Assembly: GCA_025667525.1 (NCBI GenBank)
Contig: CM046875.1
Span: 120,270,340 to 120,334,339 of the forward strand
Origin: Glebionis coronaria
Taxonomy: Eukaryota > Streptophyta > Magnoliopsida > Asterales > Asteraceae
DNA: 64,000 nucleotides
Direction of reading: 5' to 3'
In this document: positions 20,693 through 31,350 of the stretch, one piece after another
Layout: each line of letters opens with the position of its first letter
Numbering within the stretch: position 1 is the first letter of the stretch
Translations under genes and position numbers: made by a program
The notes under the pieces: model-generated
Databases searched by the model: none
Told to the model about the DNA's origin: nothing
The model's input: only the letters and a program-made list of their open reading frames with translations

Positions 20693-22843
20693 GTCAATGC
20701 TGTAAGCCAACCATGTGAAATATGCGGGGGTCCTCACTCTTACACTACTTGTACCTCCACCCAAGACTATCCTTGTGAGAATGTTAATGCAGCATACGGT
20801 AATTATTCCATGGGAGGCTATCAAGCACGTCCTCAAGGTGACCGCAACTTGCTCAGCTATCGCTCAAGCAACTTTCTTTCCCCGCCCAGTTTTCCTCTAA
20901 CCAATCAAAACCAACAACAAAACCTTAACCGAACCAACCAAAAACAACCTCGAGCACCATACCAACCACCTCAAAGACAACCATATCCACCTCAAAATCA
21001 TACTCAAGTTTACCAACTCGCTCCTTACCAACCACCTGCTTATCAAGCACCTCCTCCTACCCAACCCACCATTTTCAACCACGAGGTCGAAACGTACATG
21101 CGGACGAATGATGTGTTGGTGAAGAATCTGCAGACCCAGATTATTAATTTGAAGGGCGACATGGTGAAACAAGGGAACGATCTTAGAGCTGATATGCGAA
21201 ACTCTTTAAGTAGTCAAACGAATGACCTCAGGGACATGATGGCTGGTTTCTTCCAAGGTAGTCAACCCTCTTCTTCGGGTACTCTTCCGAGTAACACCGT
21301 TGCTAATCCAAAAGGGGAGATGAAAGCAATCACCACTCGCAGTGGAAAAGGTACCAAGGAACCCAAGCTTCCTATACCTACACCGGTGATTGTGACAAAG
21401 GAAAACGAGTCACCTACTCCTATTCCTCAACCTTCTACTTTCCCAATTCCTCCACCTCTTACTTCTACCCCTCCACCACCCAAGGATGTGAGTGATCCTA
21501 CAATCCCAAAGCTTTCCTCTTTTTCCGATATACCTTATCCCTCAAGGTTGAGGAAAGAGAAGCTCAAAAGCAAGGACGATATTCAAGTTTCAAACTTTCT
21601 CAAAATGTTTAAACAATTGAATTTCAACATCTCCTTCGCTGAGGCTCTCGCTCACATGCCTAAATATGCGAAGATGTTTAAAGATCTTCTTAGTGACAAG
21701 GAAAAGATTCTTGATATTGCTAATATCCAACTTAATGAGAATTGCTCTGCGGTTCTCTTAAGGAAATTTCCAACCAAACTTGGTGATCCGGGTCGCTTCT
21801 TAATCCCTTGCAACTTCCCGGGAGTAGAGAATTGCATGGCCCTAGCCGATCTAGGTGCTAGTATAAACTTAATGCCAATAAGTGTTTGGAAGCAATTATC
21901 TCTCCCTGAGCTAGTCCCCACCAAAATGACTTTGGAATTAGCTAACCGTACGGTTGCTTATCCAGTGGGGATAGCCGAAGACGTTTTCGTTGGCATCGAC
22001 AAATTCACCTTCCCGGCGGATTTTGTTGTCGTTGACTACGAGATGGACCCTCGGGTTCCATTAATCGTTGGACGTCCAGTCTTGAGGACCGGTCGCACTC
22101 TCATCGATGTAGAAGCGGGTGAGCTTATCATGAGAGTTGGTGACGATCAAATTGTCTTCAACATGGGTAAGATTTCTAAACAGCCTTATTCATACGAGAG
22201 TGTTAATTGTATCGACGTTCTTGATGAGGCTTATGAAGAACAATTTAAAGATGCTTGTAAAAGTAGTCGTACCTCTCTTCCTAATGTTGAGACCGTTGCC
22301 TCCCTTGCCCCATCACTAACTCCATTTGGAGAAAGTGATTTCCTTTTGACAGAATTTGAAGCCACTTTGGGAGATGTGAACTTACAATATGACGATTCTC
22401 CCACCGATTGGGATGAAGACATTCGTACCATTGAGAAACTTCTCAATGTGGACCATATTTCTCCACCATCTCCCAAGGATATTGCTATCGATGAACCGAA
22501 TTTGAATACGCCTTCCATCGAAAATCCTCCGGATTTTGAGCTTAAGGAGTTACCGTCCCATCTCAAGTACGTGTTCCTTGAAGACAAGAAGAAGTCACCC
22601 GTCATCATCGCTAAGGACTTGAAAGAAGAAGAAAAATCTCGCCTTATCGTCGTGCTTAAAGATCATAGAAGGCAATTGCTTGGAAAATTTCCGATATCCG
22701 CGGAATTGATCCAAACTTTTGTACTCACAAAATTCTCATGGAAGATGACTTTAAACCCGCAATACAAAGCCAAAGAAGGGTTAATCCTCGAATTCATGAC
22801 GTCATCAAACAAGAGGTTATCAAACTTCTTGACGCCGGCATGA
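20693..22843 (+). pseudogene. Athila gag C-terminus, protease and linker, ended by a frameshift
   Basis: The segment continues in the gag frame. In order: a zinc-knuckle-like CEICGGPH, a Gln/Pro-rich stretch (about 20880-21090), a short coiled region (VKNLQTQIINLKGDMV), a Pro-rich linker, and the aspartic protease around DLGASINLMP (Asp codon 21848), the usual active-site form in Athila-type elements. A linker of acidic character leads toward the RT. Near 22672 one base is missing in a short G run, so the frame goes off into non-homologous residues and stops at 22841. The correct frame continues from there in the next segment. Confidence 0.88.
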
Positions 22844-23706
22844 TTTACCCTATTTCGGATTCGCCATGGGTAAGTCCCGTCCATTGTGTGCCCAAGAAAG
22901 GCGGAATAACCGTTGTTCCCAATGAACACAACGAGTTGATTCCTACTCGTCTCGTTACTGGGTGGAGAGTTTGTATCGACTATCGCAAACTTAATGATGC
23001 CACGAGAAAAGATCACTTTCCTCTTCCTTTCATGGATCAAATGCTCGAACGTCTAGCGAGTAATGACTATTATTGCTTCTTAGACGGTTTCTCCGGGTAT
23101 TTTCAAATTCCCATCAATCCCAAAGACCAAGAGAAAACCACATTCACTTGTCCTTACGGAACATTTGCTTACAAACGCATGCCTTTCGGTTTATGCAATG
23201 CTCCTGGGACGTTCCAAAGGTATATGATGGCTATCTTCCATGACATGGTTGAAGAAACTATGGAAGTCTTCATGGATGATTTCTCGGTTTATGGCGATTC
23301 TTTCTCTGCTTTCCTTGCCAATTTAGAACGTATGCCTAAGCGGTGTGAAGACACTCGCCTTGTTCTTAATTGGGAAAAATGCCATTTCATGGTAAAAGAG
23401 GGCATCGTGCTAGGACACAAAATCTCCAAAGCTGGTCTTGAAGTGGACCGTGCTAAAGTCGATGTTATTGCCAAATTACCTCCACCTTCAACCGTGAAGG
23501 GTGTGAGAAGTTTCCTCGGTCATGCGGGCTTCTACCGTCGCTTTATCAAAGATTCTTCTAAAATCGCTCGCCCGATGACCCACCTCTTGGAAAAAGATAC
23601 TCCTTTTATCTTTTCCAAAGAGTGTATTAAAGCCTTCAACTTTCTTAAGGATAAACTAACTAAGGCACCGGTCTTGGTTACCCATAAATGGTATCTACCT
23701 TTCTAA
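22738..23706 (+). pseudogene. Athila reverse transcriptase
   Basis: The RT frame is open before 22738 and contains all fingers/palm landmarks: LLDAGMIYPISDSPWVSPVH, VCIDYRKLNDATRKDHFPLP, FLDGFSGYFQIPI, MPFGLCNAPGTFQRYM and the catalytic box FMDD (23269-23280; the gypsy counterpart of YxDD). It then shows SFLGHAGFYRRFI toward the RNase H connection. A TAA at 23704-23706 interrupts the frame just before the RNase H Asp motif, in the same register. It would copy the element RNA to DNA in virus-like particles. Confidence 0.92.
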
Positions 23707-25443
23707 TTGATGTGCGATGCTAGCGACTTTGCTATTGGAGCAGTTTTAGGCCAAAGAGTGAACAAACACTTCCAACCGATCCATTACGCTAGCAAGACAA
23801 TGACAGGGGCTCAATTGCATTACACGACAACCGAAAAAGAGCTTTTAGCTGTTGTCTATGCTTTTGAAAAATTTCGCCCCTATCTTGTCCTTTCCACTAC
23901 CATCGTGTACACGGACCATTCCGCGTTGAAGTACTTGTTGACTAAACAAGATTCTAAACCAAGACTTCTTCGCTGGGTTTTGCTACTTCAAGAATTTAAA
24001 ATCGAAATTCGTGATAAGAAGGGAGCTGAAAACCTAGCCGCAGATCATCTCAGTAGACTTGAGGATCCTTATCAAGGGGATCATCCGAACAAAGAGATCA
24101 GTGACTCTTTTCCCCTGGAGACCTTTATGTCTATCAATTCGAATCAAGATGAGACCCCGTGGTTTGCGGACATTGCAAACTACTTGGCGGGTGGAATTCT
24201 GATTGATGGGTTAACATCCCAACAAAAGAAAAAGTTCTTTAAAGATATTAAGACTTACTTTTGGGATGACCCGTATCTCTTCAAACAATGCGCTGATTTG
24301 ATTATTCGCCGATGTGTTGATGGACCGGCAGCTTTAGACATTCTCGAAGCTTGCCACAAAGGACCCACCGGTGGTCACTTTGGTCCCAACTTCACCGCAA
24401 AGAAAGTGTTTGACTCGGGATTTTATTGGCCCTCCATTTATCGTGACGCTCACGAAATGGTGAAAAATTGTGATGCTTGCCAACGACAAGGCAAGATCAC
24501 ACATAAAGATGAGATGCCTCAAAATTTTATACAAGAATGTGAAATCTTTGATGTATGGGGCATCGACTTTATGGGGCCATTCCCTTCGTCTAAAGGAAAC
24601 AAATACATCCTTGTAGCCGTTGACTACCTTTCTAAATGGGTTGAAGCCAAAGCTTTACCCACTAACGACGCAAGGGTGGTTTGTAACTTTTTGAAGTCGC
24701 TACTCGTTAGATTCGGTGTGCCTCGTGCCATTATTAGTGATCACGGGAATCATTTTTGCAATGATCAATTCACAAGAGTCATGGCTAAGTATGGTGTAAA
24801 TCATCGTCTTTCCACCGCATACCACCCACAAACTAATGGGCAGGCTGAAATATCTAATCGAGGGTTGAAGCGAATTCTTGAACGAACCGTGGGAGAGCAT
24901 CGTGCCTCATGGGCCGATAAACTTGATGATGCTCTGTGGGCTTTTCGTACCGCATACAAGACTCCGATTGGTTGTACACCATATCGTCTCGTGTACGAGA
25001 AAGCATGCCACCTCCCCATTGAGTTGGAGCACAAGGCTTACTGGGCCTTGAAGTGGGCTAACTTCGATATCAACAAAGCTGGTGACCTACGCAAAATCCA
25101 ACTCAATGAGCTTAATGAACTCAGGAATGAGGCTTATGAAAATTCTTTGATCTATAAGGAAAAGACTAAGCTCATTCATGACTCTAAGATTAAAAACCGA
25201 GAGTTCCAAGTTGGAGACAAAGTTTTACTCTTCAACTCTCGGTTGAAAATCTTTTCGGGCAAGCTAAAATCTCGTTGGTCCGGCCCATTCACCATTGCCC
25301 AAATTTTTCCATATGGTACTCTCGAGCTCGCTCATCCTAATGGACCTAATTTTAAGGTGAATGGCAAACGAGTGAAGTTGTACTTTGGTGAGGACATCTC
25401 TCATGAGATGATTCCATCCCTCACCACGTTTCCCATAAACTAG
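23707..25443 (+). CDS. Athila RNase H and integrase segment (open 3' part of pol)
   Basis: 578 open codons. RNase [51 protein letters not shown]. Integrase: a zinc-binding H/H and CDAC motif (about 24355-24490), then the catalytic core with Asp 24565, Asp 24739 and Glu 24847, that is D-58-D-35-E spacing. The C-terminal GPF-like module ([16 protein letters not shown]) is followed by a short end and no chromodomain. The second Asp sits in ISDHGNHF where relatives usually have Arg and Thr after Asp; both changes fit C-to-T decay on the opposite strand. In life this is the end of one long polyprotein; isolated here only by the stop at 23704. Confidence 0.92.
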   Translation: MMCDASDFAIGAVLGQRVNKHFQPIHYASKTMTGAQLHYTTTEKELLAVVYAFEKFRPYLVLSTTIVYTDHSALKYLLTKQDSKPRLLRWVLLLQEFKIEIRDKKGAENLAADHLSRLEDPYQGDHPNKEISDSFPLETFMSINSNQDETPWFADIANYLAGGILIDGLTSQQKKKFFKDIKTYFWDDPYLFKQCADLIIRRCVDGPAALDILEACHKGPTGGHFGPNFTAKKVFDSGFYWPSIYRDAHEMVKNCDACQRQGKITHKDEMPQNFIQECEIFDVWGIDFMGPFPSSKGNKYILVAVDYLSKWVEAKALPTNDARVVCNFLKSLLVRFGVPRAIISDHGNHFCNDQFTRVMAKYGVNHRLSTAYHPQTNGQAEISNRGLKRILERTVGEHRASWADKLDDALWAFRTAYKTPIGCTPYRLVYEKACHLPIELEHKAYWALKWANFDINKAGDLRKIQLNELNELRNEAYENSLIYKEKTKLIHDSKIKNREFQVGDKVLLFNSRLKIFSGKLKSRWSGPFTIAQIFPYGTLELAHPNGPNFKVNGKRVKLYFGEDISHEMIPSLTTFPIN

Positions 25444-27389
25444 TTTTGGGTCGAGTCAGGCTCGTGACTCGGTTATCAAAAACAAGCGCTCCTCGGGAGG
25501 CAACCCGAGTATCCATCCTTTTCCGTTTTACCTCCTAAGTGTAGGGGGACCTATGTAGGTTGTTTGTGTTTGTGTGGTGATGTGATTACAGGGATAAGTG
25601 CACTTTTTGAATCTTTGAAGAACCGTGCTCCCGTGTTATCCGCAATCCGGTTCTATCTCTCAACTATAGTGATTCAATTTTCTTCATACTCACATTTGAA
25701 ATTGATTACTTTAGTCGTCTCTTCCTTAACTTGATTTAACCAACGTGCACAATGTCATAAGTGTAGGGGAGACTTTTCCCACATGCTTAAACATTGAGGA
25801 CAATGTTTATATTAAGTGTAGGGGAGACTTCTATCGAAGTTTTAAGTGGACTTTTCCATTAAAATGCCTTCATTTAACCAGAAAATCATCTTTTTCAGCA
25901 TTTTTCAAATTTTTAATTAACTTTGGCCATATAGTTGTAATTTTTAATTTTCATCGTTGCTTTCATATGTATATATCCCTCAATAAAGTCAAAAATATTA
26001 ATAAAGCAGTGTAGCTAGTTTAGAAGTCTTTGATATATTAGGCCCGTTGCGATTATTTTGACTCAACCCGAATAGACTTATCCAAGTTTATTCTAGCAAG
26101 TATCCTTAATCATGTAGACCTTAATTGGTTTATTAGGCTAAGCATCCTCGAGTCTCATTACTTGAGATTTTAAATTGTGGAGGACGAGAAATGATAGAGT
26201 CAATTATAAGTCGGTATTCGTGCACAAGCACACTTGGTGTGATTATAAGCCTATTCTCCCATCGCTTGCTAATAATTTATCTGCAATAAGTAAGGTCGTA
26301 CAATTTTATTGAATAACTTAGCTTCTAGCCCAAGATCGTTTAAAAGTTGCTCGGTAATGATAAGAGTTCATAGCCAAGGCATAACTAATGAAGCGGGTCG
26401 CAAAGATTGGCGAGTCCGAAAAGGCCCTAACAAGGCATGAGGATTCCATTTTATTGCTAAAGATCCAAGGTGATGTGAAAAGCATTATTTCCAAAATCAA
26501 TATGAAGGATCAAGACTCACGACGAAAAGCAATCAACTCCCATAAAGATCATGGAGAAGTCTATCCGAAAAGACCCTAACAAGGTATGAGGATAAATAGA
26601 TCCAAGTCTGAAAAGGAGGCCGATCGTTGTATCTCAAAATCCAAATTAACGATTGAAGAAATAATGATGAAGTCGTGGTCAACAAAGTTGGAGTATCCCT
26701 CAAAAGTCTCCAAGTGAAGAAACTCTATTAACGAAGAGAAGACCATTATTTCAAGAACGTCTCTCAAGATATGAAGTATGAAGTACATGCCAAGTATCGG
26801 CCCGAGAAAGATCTCAAATCGTGAAGCGAGTTATGCCAATATATGAACTTTTTGAGGTCCCGAGAAGCAGTTTTAAGAGATTTTGTCCTTTAGCTAACTA
26901 TTAATCAAATCGTCCTACTTTGCTTTCAGCCTAAATAAACTATCGCAATAAGTCCAAAAATGCATCTTCGTGATCATTCTAAGACAAAAATAAAATATAA
27001 GAGATACACCTAGGAATAAGGGAGTTTAAGCAAATAATTAAGCCATGTGTGTAAGAGTTTGTTTTGCTAACTTATTATAACAATGATCTCGTCCTTAAGC
27101 TTAGTTTGGGGAACGTGAAACTTGAGGGTGATAAATCTTCGCAGCAACCAAAGCCCTAATGTAAGTCTTGGATCTCTTTGCAGGTTATTTCCATGTAGCT
27201 ATTTTCAAGTGAAAATGGTTTTCTATCCCTTTTGTTTCCTTTAAAGCTTTTATTTCTTCATAGTAGTTTAAATTTTTGTTTTTGTAGTATATTAATAAGG
27301 CCAAGGTTGATTGATTATGAGAAAAGTGTAAATTTGCTTTGTCACTAAGCATTGCATGAGGGCATGGCAATGGTTAAGTGTAGGGGATT
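25444..27389 (+). other. Athila 3' region, no env-like ORF, repeated PPT-like tracts
   Basis: 1.9 kb between integrase stop and 3' LTR. No ORF over 90 codons, so the env-like gene of some Athila elements is absent. AAGTGTAGGGG(G/A) occurs at about 25538, 25760, 25814 and finally as the true PPT at 27375. ACATTGAGGACAATGTTTAT at 25787 is a motif often seen in this position in Athila/Tat elements. A short repeated pair, TCCGAAAAG(G/A)CCCTAACAAGG, lies at about 26411 and 26562. Confidence 0.65.
27374..27389 (+). promoter_or_regulatory. Athila polypurine tract
   Basis: TTAAGTGTAGGGGATT lies directly before the 3' LTR start TGATAGGTGTG, the expected plus-strand primer. Confidence 0.85.
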
Positions 27390-29014
27390 TGATAGGTGTG
27401 AAAACACCCATCCTTTTACCACTTATTTCTTGCTAAAACAAGACCAAAACGCGTATTTAATGTCATTTGTTTGGAATTATGTGTGGTTTGTGTGTTTGTT
27501 GTGTTTTCAGAGCCAACCGGATAAATATTGAAGAAAACATGGGATTGCACGGGTTTCATCGAAGAAAAAGACGAAAAGACGAAGTCTATAGTCCAAGAGA
27601 TGCAAAAGATTTGAAGTCAATGGGCCTATTTGAAGAATAATCGAAGAAAAGGACCAAAGATGGAAGATTTACATATGTCGAAGAACTCAAGTCTATTAAA
27701 CGAAGAAATTAAAAGACGAGTTGAATTTATTCATCGACAAATCCCGAATCAGAATCGAAAACGTCAACTTTACTGAAAAGACGAGAAGACAAAAAGAAAG
27801 GAAGAAAGCCCACTCACCAACCAAAGACAAGGCCTATAAATAGGACCTCCCTTCACACATTACAACTAGTTTTCATTTCCAGTTTATTTCTTTTTCTTGT
27901 TTCGTAGGAAACCAACACCATTAAGGTGTTGGTGATTTTTCATTTTTGTTGAATCAAAGATCTTGTAAGTTTTTAATCTTCTCTTTTGTTTACTTAACCT
28001 TAATCAATTAATATCATCTTCCATTTTAATCTTGTTCATCTTTCTCTTTTTGATTCAAAGTCTTAAGTTTTTATTTGGTTGATTTTAATCTTCAAAAGTA
28101 AGCGGGTTTTATGTTTATGTTGATTTGATTTGATGTTTATGATAAGTAGATGATTCGTGGTTAAATTTGTTTAAGTTTTGGTTAAAAACTTGGTTGATTT
28201 TTGTTTAAAATCGTATCATTTCATTTCCCTGTTCTTCGGTATTATTCAGTTACCCAGATTCCGAACAAAGCAATCTTTGTTAAGTATTCCGAATCAGTGC
28301 AATTTATTCCGGATGAAGGCTTTAGCTAATTATTCCGGATGAGTCGAAAATATTCCGAATCAGCATTTTTCATTCAGTTATTCCGAATCAAAGTGTTCAT
28401 CCGGAATAATCAATATTCTGGATGAGTAGCTATATTCCGAATCAAAGTTTTTAAAAATATTCCGAATCAGTTTTTTAAATGTTCCGAATGAAGGTTTTTG
28501 ATTAAATATTCCGGATCAATCCAAGTATTCCGAATCAACAGTTCTCGTTTAGTTATTCCGAATCAGTGTCATTCATTCGGAATAATCAATATTCCAGATG
28601 AGCACATATATTCTGGATCAGTTTATTTATTCCGAACCAGAAGTATTCCGAATGAAGTGTTTTGGTTAATTATTCCGCATGAGTAATATTTTCCGAATGA
28701 AGGATTTTTGTCTGATATATTCCGAATAAAGGTTATATTCCGGATCAAGCACTACATTCCGAATCAAGCATTTTTCAGTAAGGGGTATTTTATTGTTTCT
28801 GTTTTATTGTTTAATTGTTTAATTTTAATTCAAGCTTTATTTTATTAACTGTTTTTGGTTTAAACTTTTATCACTTTACGCATTTAATCCTTTTTAATAG
28901 ATTAGAAAACCAATCCCCTTTTTAGTTACCAAGAACAACTATTCCACTTTGAACCGTGATCGATTCGAGAAGATACCGAGAACTAAATTGAACCCATACA
29001 AAAGCCTCGTATCA
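27390..29014 (+). repeat. 3' LTR of the Athila element
   Basis: 1625 bp, TGATAGGTGTG to CGTATCA, collinear with 17988-19593. TATA box at 27835; the hairpin CCAACACC-ATTAA-GGTGTTGG at 27912-27932; motif array at 28250-28770. Followed by the target duplication CTCAC (29015-29019). Confidence 0.93.
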
Positions 29015-29369
29015 CTCACCCTTCACTCCAAGTAATCTCTTGGATGTGACTACCCAACCACAACCCATCCAAAGCATTCCAATTGTGAATGACTTTGATG
29101 ATACCTTGGTGACTTCACCATTTACCCCTCCAAACTCACCCTCATCACCTTTGGAGAACATTCCTTCTCCACCTCCTCCTCACTCAAACACTCCAAACTT
29201 GGGTGATCCTAGCTTTTATGGGTATTTCATGCACAATGGCACTAATTGCCCTCGTTGCCTCAACAACTTCTATCTCCTTGATATCCTAAGAATGGAGATG
29301 ATTGGGGCTCACATAGAGTTGCAAAGATTTTTGTTAAGCCTCTTTGCCAATCATCCTCCTAGGAGATAA

Positions 29370-29818
29370 ATGATAATTTTCCCTAATAAGTTTTTCTTTA
29401 AACCAAGCCAAGGAAGACTTCTAATCAAGACCTAGTTTTTAGTCTAGTTTTGCTTTTAGATAGTTATTGTTTTTCTTTATTTTCTTTATGTATCTCTTTC
29501 ATGAGTGTTTTATGAAAATGAATTATGGACTTAGCATTGTGTGCCTCTATCTTTATGTGGACATTAATCAACTTTAATTCCAAATTAAAATTGGACCTAA
29601 ATTTATCACAACCTCTAAAACTTGACTAAATTTGGTTCAAAATGTTATCCAAAATTTTGTTACCCTTTGTCAAGACATTCTTGGTGAATGTGTTGCTTTT
29701 ATGCAACCCTAGCAAAATTTAGTGCTAATAGAGGTAAACTTTCAAGATTTGCATTTTTTTGAAAAAAGTCTTAGTTTTCTCAAAACCCTGGAAAATCTAG
29801 GTTTCAAGTCTACTGCAC
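29370..29818 (+). other. Spacer between ORF2 and ORF3 modules
   Basis: AT-rich, no ORF supported. Mirrors the spacer after ORF1. Confidence 0.4.
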
Positions 29819-29882
29819 GCGGTTCCTTAAAGACGCGCGGTTCCTTAAGTGATAAGGAACCGCCGGTCCCTATAAGGTACCA
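29819..29882. promoter_or_regulatory. Palindrome module before ORF3
   Basis: GCGGTTCCTTAAAGACGC, GCGGTTCCTTAAGTGATAAGG-AACCGCCGG and TATAAGGTACC occur within 64 bp. The same motif family as at 15689 and 17424; a CAGACAGA word follows. ORF3 starts at 30068, about 190 bp downstream. Confidence 0.72.
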
Positions 29883-30067
29883 CAGACAGAAAGCCATTTT
29901 ATGGCTCGTTTTTGGTCTTTCTTCATCACCCTATTCCCAGTCAAGATTCTTTGTTTACTCAATTTGGCTAAACATTCTTTGACACTTTACATTTGATTTT
30001 CAAACCCTTGCCTTGTATACTTTCTTCTTATACCCCCACCTTGAGATTTCATTCTCACACCTCAATA

Positions 30068-30622
30068 ATGCCTAACTCTCCCTTTCATAACCTTGACATT
30101 TCTTTGTCACAAACCTCCTCACCCAAAGCTTCCTCATCCAAGCTTTCCAAGAAACCGAAAATCTTGGTTAAACCTATTTGGATCAAGAAAAATGAACCCT
30201 CTTCATCCAAACCACCCAAGAACCCCACCTTCTCTCCAATCAAGTATTGGAATGAGACCTACTCCATTAACCCAATCACCGGAGAAAAGGAAAATCTCCC
30301 CCCACCACCAAAACCCTTTGACATCCCTCAACTCAATGATCTTTCAACCTTCCCAAACCTCACAATGCGTTGTGATAACATTCCCTACCCACTCTCCTCA
30401 CCACCACCAAACCCTAGGTGTGATGGCCTTCCCCCATCAACCGAATTTGTGTTGCATCATGGATCCTCGTGTGCTTGTTGTCGATTTCAACAAATTGAAC
30501 TTGCTCATGTGTATGAGAAATTAAATTTTCTTGAATTCCCCCTCACTCGACCTCCTCTCAAAGTTTTTGTTCCCGTGGACAAAACTTCGAATGATGCATC
30601 ATCCTCTTATTTTTCCAACTAA
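30068..30622 (+). CDS. ORF3 of the pol-less element, Pro/Ser-rich protein with CxxC motif
   Basis: The first ATG suited as start is 30068 (MPNSPFHNLD). The frame is open upstream to 29993 but has no better context. About 184 codons to TAA 30620-30622. The N-terminal third is Ser/Lys/Pro-rich (KKPKILVKPIWIKKNE), the middle has YWNETYSINPITGEK and Pro runs, and the C terminus has HHGSSCACC followed by a helical stretch (QIELAHVYEKLNFLEF). The layout parallels ORF2, suggesting an ancient duplication. No function was recognised. It is intact in this copy, unlike ORF1 and ORF2. Confidence 0.55.
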   Translation: MPNSPFHNLDISLSQTSSPKASSSKLSKKPKILVKPIWIKKNEPSSSKPPKNPTFSPIKYWNETYSINPITGEKENLPPPPKPFDIPQLNDLSTFPNLTMRCDNIPYPLSSPPPNPRCDGLPPSTEFVLHHGSSCACCRFQQIELAHVYEKLNFLEFPLTRPPLKVFVPVDKTSNDASSSYFSN

Positions 30623-31335
30623 AGGGCTACACTCCCTTGGAGTCAATAAAACTTTAGTTGTTTTAAAGTCATTAGTGTTTTTAAGCAATCTTGGAAAATT
30701 ATTACTATTAGACTAGCTTATGCTTTGTGGTTTGCTTTAGATACTCATATTGTGTGTATGACTATCTACTTTGTTTGTCTTTTTCATATTTATGTAATAT
30801 GAAATCTTTGTGTTGTGTTTGTTTTCTTTATTTGATCATTTTCTCTTCCTTTTGAGTTGATCGTGGTTAATCTTTACAATTGTTTATGGGTGATTCCATC
30901 AATTCTAAATTTTAACCCCTTGACAAATTTATCATCTTCATTGGTTGGATGTTTCACTTCTACCTCCATTCCACCAATTTAACCTTGATTTTGTCATTTA
31001 CCTTTTTGGACATACTTAGCAAATACTTGCTTCTAATTTGAGATTTCTTCTCCTTCTCCCTCTCAAGTTACTTAGTAGGTAGTGATCATATATACATTGG
31101 TGTTTCTTTCCTTTCTACTAACCTTTGTGTAGCATGTCACCTTAGCTCATACACTTGTTGCCCCAAGCAAGGGGGAGCAACCACCAAGGGGGAGCTACTA
31201 GCAAAGTCTGGATATCTTCAAAGACTTGATCTTACCTTTTTGCTACGACAAAGGGGGAGAAATGATAGTGATAAACTCGTTAATAATTTGATATTTTGTG
31301 TTTCTAAGTAAATGAGTTTATAGTTTGTTGTAATC
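30623..31335 (+). other. 3' untranslated region of the pol-less element
   Basis: No ORF. Contains AAGCAAGGGGGAGCAACCACCAAGGGGGAG near 31165-31195 and ACAAAGGGGGAGAAATG near 31248, PPT-like purine tracts ahead of the true one. Confidence 0.5.
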
Positions 31336-31350
31336 AAAAAAGGGGGAGAT
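31336..31350 (+). promoter_or_regulatory. Polypurine tract of the pol-less element
   Basis: AAAAAAGGGGGAGAT directly precedes the 3' LTR start TGTTAATGC; typical of Ty1/copia elements. Confidence 0.88.

Larger units (their letters stand above)
17988..29014 (+). mobile_element. Nearly intact Athila-type Ty3/gypsy retrotransposon
   Basis: 11.0 kb: LTRs 17988-19593 and 27390-29014, tRNA-Asp-like PBS, gag-PR-RT-RH-IN in one frame register, a 1.9-kb 3' region without an env-like ORF, and a PPT. The two LTRs differ by a few percent by eye and a perfect CTCAC duplication flanks it, so it is the youngest insertion of the nest. Domain order (RT before IN), the DLGAS protease motif and lack of a chromodomain place it with Athila/Tat rather than chromoviruses. 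Two in-frame stops and one frameshift disable this copy. Confidence 0.92.
17735..29369 (+). pseudogene. ORF2 of the pol-less element, split by the Athila insertion
   Basis: ATG 17735 (MVSTRSSNSSRTSTS) opens a Ser/Pro-rich, basic protein. The frame meets TAA at 17960, continues open past it, and is broken at 17987 by the Athila element. It resumes in the same frame after 29019 and ends at TAA 29367-29369. The right part is Pro-rich (FTPPNSPSSPLENIPSPPPP) and closes with a short conserved-looking module, HNGTNCPRC followed by a helical stretch (LDILRMEMIGAHIELQRFL). ORF3 has a similar C-terminal layout (HHGSSCACC). Function unknown; the CxxC could bind zinc or form a disulphide. The target duplication lies within the coding frame, so insertion destroyed the ORF. 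Confidence 0.6.

Noticed and set aside
22231..22608. Antisense ORF within Athila and other reverse-strand frames over gag/pol
   Set aside because: Shadows of well-supported coding sequence; no homology pattern.
25444..27389. Env-like gene after Athila integrase
   Set aside because: No ORF over 90 codons and no signal peptide or transmembrane pattern.
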